Below the pieces are notes generated by a model. It had not been told where the DNA came from. It searched no databases and worked only from the letters and a program-made list of their open reading frames with translations. Position numbers and translations under genes: made by a program. A DNA stretch of 64,000 bases from Pneumocystis sp. 'macacae' (taxonomy: Eukaryota > Ascomycota > Pneumocystomycetes > Pneumocystales > Pneumocystaceae), in the NCBI GenBank assembly GCA_018127085.1, contig CM030729.1, positions 421,011 through 485,010 on the forward strand, read 5' to 3'. The number at the start of each line of letters is the position of its first letter. The stretch's first letter is position 1. This document shows positions 28,613 through 42,533 of this stretch, one piece after another.

Positions 28613-29112
28613 CTATTTTAATTTTGAAAAAATTTTATTGGCAGAACAATTACCAATACAATGCATCCTATATAAAAATATTAAAAACAAAAACAAAAAC
28701 AAAAACAAAAATACATATGAAACATTTCTTCTAACAACAAATCAATAAAACACTCAACGCATAAAAACACATACCAACACAATTTTCATTATCTATTTTT
28801 CCTCCTGCTTCTTCAATAACAGAAATAACACGTTTTTGACATTCATCATAATGACGCTTTAAAGGTGCACATTTCTTGGTATTTAAACATTCTATCAATT
28901 CAAATCAACTCATTAAGTATATAATTCTTAAATTAAAAAAAAATAAATATACCTTCTTGAATTAATGGCATAGTATCTTCAGGATCCTTCTCATTATCAT
29001 CACTATCATTACCATTACTATTATATCCCTCTTTTTCTTGGTTCTGAAGATTATTTGAACTCTCTATTTTGTAATCACTTTCATCTGCAGATACAAATAA
29101 AGGAGAAGACAT
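28613..29112 (-). CDS. QCR6: Cytochrome bc1 complex hinge protein Qcr6
   Basis: An acidic N-terminal exon (MSSPLFVSADE, then NDSDDNEKDPEDT) joins to ECLNTKKCAPLKRHYDEC and, through two more introns, to EEMFHMMHCIGNC and IFSKLK before TAG at 28613-28615. The paired CxxxxxC and C-containing helices match the Qcr6 hinge fold held by disulfides, which supports cytochrome c1 in complex III at the inner mitochondrial membrane. The acidic stretch is a family trait. An upstream in-frame ATG at 29136 would add eight residues. The last intron contains a run of six-base AAAAAC repeats (top strand). Confidence 0.86.
28682..28716. repeat. (AAAAAC)n microsatellite inside the last QCR6 intron
   Basis: About five AAAAAC-type units on the top strand, read as GTTTTT on the coding strand, immediately upstream of the 3' splice site, so they form the polypyrimidine tract of the intron. 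Confidence 0.8.
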
Positions 29113-29978
29113 TATATTAGAGACCCATATTCTCAATTTAAAAACATTCTAAAAAAATTAATGTATTTACTACATTTCTTAAACTTTATACCTCCATCTA
29201 TTTAATTTTGTAGAATTTTGATCATTTATCTAATTCTTAAAAATATCTATTTATAACCCTTAACCCTTTTTATTATAAAAATATACGCAATCTGTAAAAA
29301 GATTGATAATATTATCAAAAAAATATTTTCAAAGAAAAAAAAATAAAAATTTTTTCATATAAAAAACAAAAAACTGCTGTATTTTTTTTAGAAAAAAATG
29401 TGATTTATAGATTCAATTACAAAACAATTATAAAAATTAAAAAGTACAATAAATTAAAATTCTTATATAGATCTATCAATGAAAATATTTAACCATATCT
29501 ATATATCTGTTTATATATTAAGAATAGAACTATACTATTTTTAATTTATTTTAAAATTTTGAAAGAATTTAGTATCAACAAATACAAATTAATTTTTACA
29601 ATATAAATATATTTTTACTTTTTAAATAAACACTAATGTAATAATACTATAAAAAATTTATAATTCATATATTTATAATAAATATAGCTTAAAAAGTCAA
29701 TTTAAAAATTCATACAAATTTAATATAATAATCGTATATATAAACATCATGTATATTAGCTTATATCGAAAAAACTAAAATAAATCTAAATAATTCATAA
29801 CTTACATAAAAACATATGAACAATTATGTCATACTAAATATTAATTACAGCGCCCAAAATATACATACACTTATTTAACTACTAAAAACTCTTAAACATT
29901 CTCAAAAAAATAATCTTAAAAAACTATTCTCTGAAGCCAAAATACTATAAGCCAAAACTCTATAATACTGCAGCGATT
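29113..29978. other. AT-rich intergenic region
   Basis: About 865 bp between QCR6 and the WBP2-like gene, both minus strand. No gene or repeat seen beyond low-complexity A/T. Confidence 0.5.
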
Positions 29979-30729
29979 TTATTTATTAATGATATCTTCA
30001 TAATTAGGAGGTGCATCTCGAATATCAATGTTAGAAAAACTAACCGTATCATTTGTAATAGTCTGAGAAGTATTAGGCTGAAAAAAACTATCATTAAGCC
30101 GATATGCAGGAAGTTCTTCCAGATGTTGAACACAACATGGATCATTATTATTTTCATGAAGTCTAAATTGAACCTCAGAAAACTTTGTTGCAAAATCAAA
30201 TCCTCCTCCTTCTTTAAAAATAAATTTTACCTAATAACATTAGATAAACAATAAAAAAAGTCCTACAACTAAAGCAACAGATGGAAGGCCTCCTTGTAAT
30301 ACAGGATACACAGTAGCCTGATAATAATTAGGTGAGAACCAAGCTAATAACTATAAACAAAACAAAGAAATATTTCAAAGGACAAACGTTGAATAAAACT
30401 ACCATCCTTAAACTTATTGAGAGGACATACAAAATTTTTAAAATTAGATGTAATATGAGATGGAAAATAAATAATCTAAAAAACTAATTAATACAATATA
30501 ATTATTATATAATTATTATATAAGCATGTGTCTAAAAAACTACCCTTTGATTAGAAAGATATAACCATCCAGAAGAAGAAAAATGTGTTTTATTAATTGC
30601 ATTATTTGCTGGATATCCATTACCACATTCTAATGTAAACCCAACTTTATTTCGACTAAAAAAAAATTGTTCAAATGGTAATAAAACAAATTCGTTTTCC
30701 GAACTAATATCAATAGAATTAACAGACAT
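29979..30729 (-). CDS. WBP2-like protein (GRAM/PH-like domain with PPxY motif)
   Basis: Starts MSVNSIDISSENEFVLLP. The GRAM-like domain shows HFSSSGWLYLSNQRVVF, then across a short intron IIYFPSHITSNFKNF, matching WW-domain-binding protein 2 homologues. The last exon reads EVQFRLHENNNDPCCVQHLEELPAYRL in pieces, then Q- and T-rich sequence and DAPPNYEDIINK before TAA. PPNY is a PPxY ligand for WW domains, such as those of Nedd4/Rsp5 ligases. Four exons, about 190 residues. The cellular role of fungal WBP2-like proteins is not established. Confidence 0.75.
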
Positions 30730-31433
30730 CCTTTAAAATAACAGATTCAATAAAACTTTCACAATTTCACTATCTTTCCCAATATTTATATAAAAAAATT
30801 CTTAACCTAAAAACGATAAATTATAAATACGATTTTAGATTTTTTCAAAATAAACATAAAATTTCTTTTTTTAAAATTATTTAATTTTATATATAAAAAA
30901 TCAAACTTAAAAGTGTGTGCTTAGAATCATTAATCATATTATATATTAATATATATTAAAATATGCTTAAAAATAATATAGCTTAACTGTTATATTTTAA
31001 AGAACGTTATAATCAATAAAAAATAAAACATTCTATTTATTTATAGTAAAACATGAATTGTATTTTTCAGAATAACAATGATATTATATTATGGTAAATA
31101 TAAAAATCATGAAAATATACAATTAAATCATTTTTTTTTAGAACTTAATTATTCATAAATTTTCCTCAAATTCTAAATCATTACATAAATTGATTTTTTA
31201 AAATCTTTAAATTTTCTAAATCGTACATCATTAATAAATATTAAAATTTAAGTTAAATTAAAAAATGCAAACTTATATTTTCATATGAACATATATAATT
31301 TATTTTAATGAACCCCAAAACGATAGAATTTTCAAAACTAATAAAAACTAATATATAAAATATTAGAGAAAATTAAATAATTGTCTATAAATAGACAACT
31401 ATTACATACTATATTTAACAACTAACTTTAAAT
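30730..31433. promoter_or_regulatory. Divergent promoter interval, WBP2-like / BLM10
   Basis: About 700 bp between divergent starts. AT-rich with top-strand A bias; no motif recognised. Confidence 0.45.
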
Positions 31434-34400
31434 ATGTATAAATGTTCCCAATTAGCTAAATCAGATTCTTCAAATAATAATCCAATACTAAAATCAAAAA
31501 ATCATAAACGGACATTTTTATATCAAGAATTGTTACCTTATAAAGTAGAAAATAAAAAAAAGCAACTAGAAAATCTTAATGAAATTATTAGAAATATTTA
31601 TACCAGCTTAGCAGCCAATGATTTTTCAAGAGCAAGTATATTTTCAAAAGAACTTAGTAGCTGGCTCAATTTGAAATTTGATTTACCTTCTCAAATTCGA
31701 GCAAAACTTGTTAGTGTCTATTACGAACTTTGCACTTCCCAGGGAATTGCATTAGATTGCCAGAAAAGATTTGAATCACTCTTTTTATCTTTAACCAAGT
31801 ATATTTTTATTATATTCTATTATATTCTATTTTCAATTTACATATATTCTAGACGACATCATTATCTTTCTATTCATGATGTGTCTCTTGATTGGAAACC
31901 AGCATTTTTAATTCTTAAACGAATAATGTTTCCAAATGACGAAACCTGTATCAAAGCTAAACCAAGCTCAGATCTTAATAATATAAGCATCATTCCTATT
32001 ATTAAGAATGCTCGTTTGTATTTTCCCTCTGAAGAAATACCGAACATATTTAATGAACTTTTGCCTCTAGTAAGTCTATCTTTCGAAATATTTATCAGCT
32101 TATAGTAAAAGTTTAACACATCTGTTATTTCTGATGCATTTATTATTGCAGAAATGCTTAATCTTTTCTTACCTTGTCATCCTCCTTTAAAAAATGACCC
32201 TAAATTGGACCCAGAATATTGGCTTCCTTGTAATCCTTCTATTTTTTTTTTATATCTATTAATTATAATCAAAGCAATTTTTCATTTATGGCTACTTATT
32301 TCAAATTCAAACTATTATGATTTTATATTTCTTGATCTTTTAGGAAGACTTGCAAAAGAAAGTCTTCCAGCATCAACTCGCGCTCCTTGTCTTTTTACAA
32401 ATAATCAATTATCACATATTTTTACTACTATTCTTCGACTATTTGACATTCCTGTAGGAAATATAAAAAATCTTATGCAAAATAACTTCGGTTTACAATT
32501 AGGAATCGCATCTATTTTACAGAAAAAAAGTTTTACCAAAGAAGCGGCAAAACTAATTATATATTCTATTTCACCATTATGTATTACCAAAAAAAAAGGA
32601 GCTAAAGTACTTTTACGACTTAAAATTCTTTTACAAAGTATCGAAACATATTTTCATCCATTAAATCATGGACCGTGGAGCATAAATCTTGCAAAATTTT
32701 TATATAATCTTTCTAATTATTTTGTGGGCAGATGGAATAAAGAATGTAATGAAGAACTTAATATTCTTCAAGAAAAAAAATTAAATATACAAATTCGAAA
32801 AGAGTTTGTTTTAACACTGAGAAAAGTAACTTTTATGGCTATTTATAGTCGGAATCCAGAAGTAATGGGTAACTTATGTATTTTTGTTTTCTAATTTAAC
32901 TTTTATAAAGAACAATCACAAATGACTCTACATAAATTAGCCTATCTAGAACCTTCATTAATTCTTCCTGGCATCTTAAGACGAATATATCCTTCTTTAA
33001 CAGGTTTTGTTGAAACACATCGCACAATTTCCTCTCTTCGAAGCCTATGTGTCCTTGCACCTATTATTTCTGGTACAAAAGTATTTAAAATTTACTTGAC
33101 AAGCCTTCTTGATTTAGTTTTGCCTGGAATTGATGCAAATGACATAGACAAAACAGTACATAGCCTAATATTTATTTCAAGAGTTGCACAAAACGTACCT
33201 TTTCATAATTTAGCAGAAAATGAGGATGGTAAGATTGCTTTAAATTGGATCGAAAATCAATTAAACAAATTCAACAATATGATTAATGATGACGATTATC
33301 TTTTAGAAAATTATAATGACAATAATTTCAAGATAGATTCATGCATCGATTACAATATAATTACTAAATCATCAACAGCATTTTTTCGAGAATTTATCCT
33401 AAGATTTTTAGACCGTTTATTTATATTATTTGAAAATTTTTCAGATGAAACATATTTAAAAACTAAATCAGCCGAAAATAACATTATCGAAATATTACCT
33501 TCAACATTAACATATTTTTTTGCATCATTGTCAGATGATTTTTTTAAATTAGCACTAAAAAAAATCATTGACTTTATTTCAAATAATATAATTTATCAAT
33601 CAATACGTGCTGTGAGTTTTCTTTGCAATTCTTGTGCACTAAGAAACCCTAAATTATTTTTTCAAAAACTATTTCCTATTCTTAAAGCAAACATACTTTT
33701 TGAAATAAAAAATAATGATGCAGGCTCAATCAGAAGCACAAGTATTGATATTCATCCTCGAGACAAAACATTATTATGGAATCTACAAATACTCTCAGCA
33801 TCCATCAATGGCTCAGGAGGTATTTTGATTCAATATAGCACTGATTTAACAGAAATACTTACTACTTTAATCGAAAAATCTCAGGGAAATATAATTACTC
33901 ATGTTGGTACCTTTTTTTCATTGATATTATCAAATTTTACTACAATATATCCAATAAATAGACAAATGTTTGAACTTAACACAAAAAACCACAAAAATAT
34001 CCAACCAGATAGCTGGGCTATTAAAACTAATCCAAAAAATCTAAACATACAATGGCATATTCCTTCAGAAGAAGAAATAACTTTTTCTGTAAACTTATTT
34101 ACCCATCAATCTAATAAAATTTTAGAAAACTTAACATATTTAACAAAAAGATATAATAAGTCAACATTTAAAACAGGAAAAGAATGGTCAGATAATATTG
34201 TAAAATACTTATCTTACTTAAAAAGAGCTCTTTTAGGAATATCTTCCCTTTTTGATTCCAATAACAAAATAGAGAATGAAAATTCGGAAGACAAGTATAT
34301 TCTCTAGTTTTTAAAATATAACTAAATTCTTTAGTGAAAATCATGGAATTAAACATAGATATCCATCTGGTTATTTTTTCGAAAACAAAAAAAACGACCC

Positions 34401-37400
34401 AAGATATATTCAAATCTCACAAATAAAACAAAAAATAGGAGATATGTTACATAATATACATACTTTCTTAACGAAATACCACAATGACGATATTCAGTGT
34501 TTTAAATCGCTAATTTCGACGCTGAAAACCTGGCTTTTAGATGTTTTATATTGTCGAACAGGAGGTCTATTAGATAATTTGACTCGCTCATATACAAATG
34601 ATATACAACCATATAAAATCAGCGGCCTTCGGAAAAAATATCCTTTAATATTGCTAAGTAAATATTTTTATTTTATATAAATAATATCTCATTTTTTAGT
34701 AAAAAGGGCTGAAATTTATCATGTAACTAGGATAAAGTTTAATGCAAAACATAGAAGCATGACATCCTTAGATACTATATTACTTAAAGACCTTGTTGAT
34801 TCCTGTTTAAATTTTTATTCAGAAGTTCGACAGCATGCACAAAATACACTAAATATTGCATCAAAAATTATAACTAATTCTCAAAATATCATTATTCCTC
34901 CTTTATTAAATGCTATGTTATCATCAGATATCGAAGTTTTAAAAGGAGCAATTTACTCTTTATCTACCTTAAAACATTTAAAGCGTATTATTGTGAGTAA
35001 CTGGGATTTTATACCTAAATTTATTTATGGTTTAATCCATTTGACAAACTTTGATAGAGTAATTTCTGATAACGTTTCTTTTGAAAAACAGCTTATTTAT
35101 CTAGTTTTCACTTAAAAAAGTACTTGATAAAGCATACATAGACTTTATTGTTACATTTAAATTGCATTCAAAAGTTATATTATATGAAAAAAAATTTCTT
35201 AACTTAATAAAACCTACAAATAATATGAATACGGAAATTATAACTTTATCTAAAGACATAGATGAAAAACATATATATATGTATAATGAAATTAAGAATT
35301 TGGTAATTATTTCTTTTAAACTAAGAAATAAAATTAATACTAATTAGCGTCATCAATTAATTAACATAATAAAAAACGCTCACTGGCGAACATCTGCTAT
35401 GATTGGTTAGTTATTTATTCTACAGTTCATATTACTGATTTAAACAGGAACAGGATTAATTGGAGCCTTAGTAAATGCAGAAAATCCCCCTGATAGTATT
35501 TTGATTTCATCGGTTATTCAACAATCAATTAGCGATCACCCATTACTTAGATCTCTTTATATAGCATCTTTAACATCAGTATATTAAATTAACAGTTGCT
35601 AATATCGACCTAATATTTTATTAGTTTTTATCAATTCTTTGGCAACATGGACTTACCAATGGGGATTTAAAAACTATTTTACTTGAAGAAATACATATAC
35701 CAACTAAAATACAACACCACATAAATCTTGACGAACAAAATGTTGAAATCTATACTAAAAAATTTCTTTTTAATTTTTCCAATCCACCAAAAGAGTAAGC
35801 ATATATTTAAAATTATAAAAAAATAATTTCTTATAGTTACTTTATTGATACTCTTCAATGTGGATGGTTAATATGGCCAAAAGAATATCCAGTATATGTT
35901 ATTAAAAAAGAATTACAATTACTACAACCAGATTCTTTTACTGAAAAAACTTTTAATAGCATAAATAATTTTCTTTCCGAAACTTGGTTTGAAACTTTTT
36001 TTAATCATTTGAAACAAGAATCTCGTCAAGATTCTCCAAAATTTAGAGTTATTATGGCTATTTTTATAAAATTTTTATTTCAAATGATAAAAAATATCCC
36101 TTGTTATATAACATTAAACAATCTAAAACAAAAAATTGAACAACTATGTATTCCAGAAAATGATAAACACAAAATACGAGCTGGCTCTGAAATTTTATCC
36201 GGTTTAGTTGCATCTTTAAAATATGAGTCTATAGAATATTGCAATCAAACCTGGGATTGGATATTACCTATAATTGAAAAGAATTTTGAAAATATAACAC
36301 CAGAAACATTGAAATTTTGGTTAAGTTTTGTTAAATTCTGTTTTGTATGTTTTTTAAATTATATTATAATATTTAACATAAGGTAGTCCGAAAAAGATCC
36401 TCGAAGATCTTGGTCTTTTTTTAGGATGCTTGTATCATTTCGTTTAAACAAAAACTCAAGTTTAGCATTTAAAGTATAAATATTATAACATCTTTTAATT
36501 TATATTAGTTTTTCTAACACATCAAAGGAAAGTGCAAAAATCGCACTTTTAAGAAAAGCCATTAAATATTGCGGATGGCATTTTCAATTTACAAATCCAA
36601 TCATAGAAAACCTTTTACTTCATCTTGATCACCCATTTAATAGTGTAAGAAACGAAATAGGAAAAACTCTAAGTATTATTATAAGTTTCGAATATCATGA
36701 GTCTTTCTGTAATGTAAAGTCTTTCATAGAATACCAATATCAAAATCGAGATTCCTATCTAACAATTCCTTATATATCATCAAGTCGTCTCAAAGATGTT
36801 GTTAAAAAGATGTTTTCTCAATTAAAAAATTGGAAATCAGAATATATACTTAAATCTAACTCATTTTCATATATTTCTTGTTGCAAAACAATACTTTGCT
36901 GGCTCAAATATTCTTTAAATAATCCAGAATATGCTCTTATTATACCCCATATTCCCAAAACCATACTACCGGAAATCATATTTATGCTAGATATCAAAGA
37001 GGATCCAGAACTATTGTCATCAGTGCATCAAGTTTTACAACAAATAGGAAACATTTGTTTTCCATCATATTTATTACATCCTATGACCAACTCAATTATC
37101 AAAATTATGAAATCATCGGAAAATTGGCATCATAAACTCAATATCTTTCCACTTTTACAGTCATTTTTTTTCAGAAATTTATTTACTCTTCATCAAAATT
37201 GTCATAAAAAACTCTTAAAAGAAATCAAATTGCTTTTACAAGATCCCCAAATTGAAATTAGGATAAGTGCTGCTTCTACTCTTACAGGAATGATACAGTG
37301 CGCAAGAAATACTAGCAAAGCTGATATATCGCAGCTTCTAAAACAATTCTCGGATCTTTTAACGAATAATCCTTTACAAAAAAATTACACACCATTGACT

Positions 37401-37667
37401 ATTATATCTCGTCATGCTGCCGTCTTAGGTCTTTCTGCTCTTGTAATGGCTTTTCCATATGACACTCCAGAATCATGGGTCCCTCCTGTTGTTTCTCGTT
37501 TAGCCAGAATCGGATTAGATCCTCATCCAATTGGAAGCACAGTGAAAAAATTTATTGCAGATTTCAAAAAAATACATTCAGATACTTGGAGCATGGACAA
37601 AAAGGTATTTAAGAAGGATGAACTTGATGATTTATCAGAACTTTCTTCACATAATTATTTTACCTAA
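31434..37667 (+). CDS. BLM10: Proteasome activator Blm10/PA200
   Basis: A large HEAT-repeat-like protein spread over many exons; the longest coding stretches are 31434-32105, 32154-32894, 32922-34307 and 36810-37667. Family-typical segments are LTGFVETHRTISSLRSLCVL, DKTVHSLIFISRVAQNVPF and, near the C-terminus, HAAVLGLSALVMAFPYDTP and WVPPVVSRLARI. The protein caps the 20S core particle as a dome and binds acetylated or unstructured substrates. Family members end in an HbYX motif that docks into the alpha-ring; here the end is NYFT, so the penultimate aromatic is F where Y is usual. Introns are short (about 40-60 nt), and several exons between 34308 and 36810 are small, so the exact structure there is approximate. 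Confidence 0.9.
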
Positions 37668-37972
37668 TTTTAAAATTTATAATTAAATTTTTTTATCTAC
37701 AAATTACTATTTAAGAAACTAATAAAAACACTGCATAATACATTTTTTTATGTATACTAACTATATACTAACTATATTCATTTAAATATACATTTTTTTT
37801 ATAAATTAATATTTAAAAATATCAACATCGGACTAAAATTAATCGTTAATTCACAATTTATAACAGATCAGAAACTAGAAATATTCTATAAATTGATTAT
37901 TAGCTTTACTACTATATTATATTTAAAACAGCTATATCATAAAGAGTACTTAAATTAATTTTAATATTAAAA
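37668..37972. promoter_or_regulatory. BLM10 3' region / PAC1 promoter
   Basis: About 305 bp of AT-rich DNA between two plus-strand genes; no motif recognised. Confidence 0.4.
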
Positions 37973-39451
37973 ATGTCACATTTAAGTGATCGACAACGAG
38001 AAGAACTGTAAGACCTTTTATCCTTGACTTTTATAAATACATTGAAATCTTACAATAGCTGACAGTTACAAAGCTCTTTTATCTTATTTTTCAAAATCAG
38101 AATTTCCTAAAACATTTTTGACTTTTAAATCTGAATTATCCAACAAAGGAATCAACATTAATATTAATGAGGAAGATGAACACAAATATGATAAACTTTT
38201 AGAAAAAAAGTGGTCAAGTGTAATTAGATTGCAGAAGAAAGTATAAATGTTTTTTTTTTCTCAAATAATATGGCTAATTTATTTTAGATTATGGACTTAG
38301 AAACACAATTGCATACAGCACAGACGGAACTATCTAATATACCATCTAATAAAGACTATTCTGAAGACACATCATCCTGGATTCCACGTGCTCCAGCAAG
38401 ACACACTTTAGCAGGCCATAGACAATCAGTAACATCTGTTGCTTTTCATCCAGTTTTTACTATTCTTGCTAGCTCTGCAGAAGATTCAACAATAAAAATT
38501 TGGGATTGGGAAACAGGAGATTTTGAACGGACTTTAAAAGGACATACAAAAGCAGTTCTTGATGTTGACTTTAATACATTTTCTGATTCAAATTGTCTTC
38601 TTGCATCTTGTTCATCCGATTTAACAATAAAATTATGGGATTCTGAAAATGATTATAAAAACATAAAAACATTTTATGGCCATGATCATTCTATATCTTC
38701 TGTAAAATTTCTTCCACCTAGCGGCGATCGAATTGTTAGTGTTTCAAGAGATAGAAATATAAAAATTTGGGAGATATCGACAGGATTTTGTACAAAAACT
38801 ATTTCTAGTGCCCATATCGATTGGATAAGAACAGTTTGTCCGTCCGATGATGGGAAGTTGTTACTATCAGCAGGAAATGATCGGGTAAATATAAATATAA
38901 ACGTTATTTTCCCTAACATTTATTATTAGATAGCAAAAATATTTGATATTTATAATGGAGAATGCAAATTAGAGTTTCAGGGACATGAACATGTCATAGA
39001 GTGTGCTATTTTCGCACCTAGCTCAGCATCTAAATTTCTTACAAAACTTTCTGGTATTAATCTTTCAAAAAATTCTACAGGCTATATAGCAACTGGATCT
39101 CGGGATAAAACAATAAAACTTTGGGGATGTCATACTGGACAAATTATTAAAACTTTATCAGGTCACGATAATTGGCTTAGGGCACTTGTATTCCATCCAT
39201 CTGGTAGATACTTAATAAGTGCATCTGATGACAAAACTATACGGTGCTGGGACCTTAGTCAAAGTGGAAAATGCACCCGAGTAATAAAAGATGCACATTC
39301 GCACTTCATAAGTTGTTTGCGTTGCACACCAGATCTTGTAAAATTTACTACGAATAAATCAGACAAGATTTCTAGCAAATCATCCAATTCCAAAAAAATT
39401 GCAATAGCCAGTGGAGGTGTCGACTTAGTAATACGAATATGGATGCCATAA
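37973..39451 (+). CDS. PAC1: Dynein regulator Pac1/LIS1, WD40 protein
   Basis: Exon 1 is [12 protein letters not shown]; exon 2 gives a LisH motif ([17 protein letters not shown]). A coiled coil follows in [17 protein letters not shown], then a seven-bladed WD40 propeller begins with [17 protein letters not shown] and [14 protein letters not shown]. Later blades include [50 protein letters not shown] and [16 protein letters not shown], ending IRIWMP before TAA. LIS1/Pac1 binds the dynein motor with Nde1/Ndl1 and controls nuclear migration. Four exons; the intron near 38885-38931 splits blade 4 from blade 5. Confidence 0.94.
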
Positions 39452-39760
39452 TGCTAGAATTTATATAAAACTAAAATTCTAACAATTTCCATATTTTACT
39501 AATACATTCACAATTAAATATATTTAACATTGCCTCAAAATGTTAAAAATGCTCATATTTAAATCAATTCTTACAGAAAAATCAACAGAACACCTGAAAT
39601 CTCATACAATAAACATACTTTATTTCATAAATATACATTATACAACCTAAAACATAGTTATCATGTTTTAATTATAATATCAATATAAACTATACACTAA
39701 AAGATAAGAATTGTCGCATATACAGCCTCATACACTAACAATAATGCTGCATTATACCAC
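39452..39760. other. Convergent intergenic region
   Basis: About 310 bp between the converging PAC1 and TOG-protein genes; it must hold both 3' ends. No gene seen. Confidence 0.45.
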
Positions 39761-42533
39761 TTAATGTCGCATATCTGCCCGCTTCATTTGCTCTATCCTT
39801 TCTTTTAAACGAGCAGTTAGATCAGCAGCAGTATCCCAAGATGAAACATTGTCACTTCTACAAAAGGATGTATTAGGATATCCAAAAGAACTCGATGAAG
39901 AAAAACCATTAGTGTATTTATTAAAAACGGAAAATTTTAAATGACTATTCTCTTTTTCAGTATAAGAAGCAGAATTAACAGTCAAAACATCTGTTTGTTG
40001 ATCGCTTTGTTTTAAAGAGTCACTATTACTTAAATCATTCATATCAGAAGGAAAATCCTCAATTTTATCTTCATTTGATAAAGAATTTTGAAAACTAATT
40101 GACTTACTAGAAGTACTTATACGAGTTTGATCTAATTCTTTACGTAATAACAATAATTGTGATTTCATCATATCTATTTCATTTTTCGCCCTAACAAGTT
40201 GTGTTTCTTTTGCTTTTATTTGCAAAACATCTCTTGTATGATCATCGATTAACTGAGCATTCTAAAACAAATTAATAAAAGTATATTTAAAAATCAAATA
40301 TTTCTAACTTTTAATTGAAGAGAATTTATTTCATTTAAAAGAGCTTTCTTTTCAGAAATTTCTTTTTGCAATCTTTCATCAAACTTTAATTTTTCTTTTC
40401 TTAATTCTTCTAATTCTTGTCTATCTAAAGCAGAAAAATTAGTAGAATCGATAACTTTCCCTACTAATTTAGCAGGTGTCTTTAACGGAGAATTCACTCC
40501 TTTAAATATTTTTAATGGACTATCAGTAGCATTGTTAGTGGTTGTATTTTTTAAAGATATAGATCCAAGCGACGATGATAATTTTGAATCAGATCTAATT
40601 CCTGAACGGTTTGTATTAACAGAGGAACAGTATTTTGAAGAAGATAATGATTTTGAAGTTTGTAAATCACTTTGCTTAACAGGTAAGGGCTTAACTAAAG
40701 TTTTCTTAGTTTCATTAAACTAAGAACATTAAAAACATAAAAAAATAGAATAAAAACTTACAGGTGTAGTCTTCGAAACAGATTTTGCAGAGATACTAGA
40801 TCTATTTAATTTAAGATCACTATGAAAAGAAGAATGTTTAAAATTTTCATATTTTAATTTAACTTCTGCTAAGTCAAAGTATTCTTTAATTCTAGCTTTA
40901 CGCAATTCATCAATACCATTCAAATTAGAATTCATTTGATGTTCCCCAATAATTTTCATTAATGTTCCCATAACTTCTGCACTAGAATTCCGCACGGGTT
41001 CAAAAGTATCAACCAGTAATATTTTACATAATTCAATCATTGATCTAATTTCTGATGTCTTTGGATAAATACATGTAGATTTTAAACAACGAACAAGGAA
41101 AAGAAGGACTTCTGATCTTATCTGAGGATTTTTATGTTTTAAAAATTCTAAAATATCATCGAAAACATCACTCAATGATGTCTATATTCATTAATGTTAA
41201 ATCAAATTCAACAAAAAACTAACAGAATCAAAAATTGCATCCATTGCACTTGATAACGCTTCTATAACAGTAGCTTTTCTTTCTTTAAGTTTTTCCATAA
41301 TCGGAACAAGTACAATTGATTTATATTTAGCAAAGCCTTTTCTTAACCCTCGTGCAAAAGCTTCAACACAATTACTCGCAACAATTGTAACAGATATATT
41401 TACATCTTTTATACTTTTAGCCAATAAGCGAATAATATCATTATAATCATCCTCCAGTATCCTAGAAACATTACAGACAGAATAAAGAATATCCAACGCA
41501 TCTTTTCTATCTTTCCATTTTGTAGACATAAGTTGATCGCCAAAATCTTTCGGTATCTTATTCAAAATACTAACAGGTTCTATAGAATCAAAAAAATCAA
41601 TATTCTTGATTTCATTATCTGGTAATACTGCAAAAACATTAATAAAATAAATAAAAGCATAAAAATAAAGCAACCATTAAAAGAATCTTCCAATAAAACT
41701 TGTTGACTTCTAAGATATCTTTCCTGAGAAACCTTTCCAACTTCTACTCCTTCAAAAGAAGATTCAAGTTCTTTAACTTGAATAGGTTTAAGTTCAGAAA
41801 ACAGTGTAGATTTAATTATATCACCAAGCCATGAATACAAAACAACTGCAAGTTCAATAGCTTCTTTTCGAACATTATTATCATTGTGAGCAAAAAGTCT
41901 AGGTAAAATTTTAAGAGCAGGTTTTGGATTAACAGTTTTAGCACCAAATAAACGATATATTTCTTTTATAATATTCACAGTTGCAGCTACTAATTTCGGG
42001 AATTTAGCATTAAGATTAGGAAATAAATCATCTAAAACAGGATCAGGAGAATCAAGTTCTACATATAAAAGAAGAACATCTATCGATTTTTGTCTTGTTC
42101 CAACACGTGTACTAATTAAGCCCTTTTCAACTATACATGGTATAACAGTGCTTCTTGTCCTAAAAATATTCATATGAGTAACAGAGCAATAAAATTCAAT
42201 AAAAAGAAAATATACCTTATACAAGCCTCTTTTCCGCAAAATTCAAGAAAATCTTTCAAAGCATTAATACCAGCTTCTTGAGCAAATACATTGGAATCAG
42301 TAGAAATTTTTTTCCATAAACCAGCATCAAATAAAAACGAACGAAAAAGAGGGTCCTGATCTGACATAGAAGTTGAAAAAAGCTTTGACATTTCTTCATA
42401 AGCCCCAAGTCGAACTTTCCATATCTATTTTTCCCATTGTTAGTAAAATAGACAATTCTAAAAATAGATAAAATACTTTATGTACTGCTCGTTCAGAAAG
42501 AGATAAAGATAAATAATCTTCCTGTTCTGTCAT
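39761..42533 (-). CDS. STU2: Microtubule polymerase, XMAP215/Stu2/Alp14 TOG-domain family
   Basis: Starts MTEQEDYLSLSLSERAVHK and, after an intron, WKVRLGAYEEMSKLF, the first HEAT helices of TOG1. Exons 42391-41580 continue TOG1 (EAGINALKDFLEFCGKEA, RVGTRQKSIDVLLLYVE). TOG2 starts at DFGDQLMSTKWKDRKDALD and runs to about 40900 (QIRSEVLLFLVRCL). A serine-rich basic linker (40800-40500) follows, then a C-terminal coiled coil (LDRQELEELRKEKLKF; QLVRAKNEIDMMKSQLLLL) and a tail ending RADMRH. Two TOGs plus a dimerising coiled coil is the fungal Stu2/Alp14 layout. The protein adds tubulin at plus ends and acts at kinetochores and spindle poles. Alp14 and Dis1 paralogues cannot be told apart here. 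Confidence 0.9.

Noticed and set aside
28566..28748. 60-codon plus-strand frame ending in Lys-Asn repeats
   Set aside because: Opposite strand of the last QCR6 exon and its microsatellite intron.
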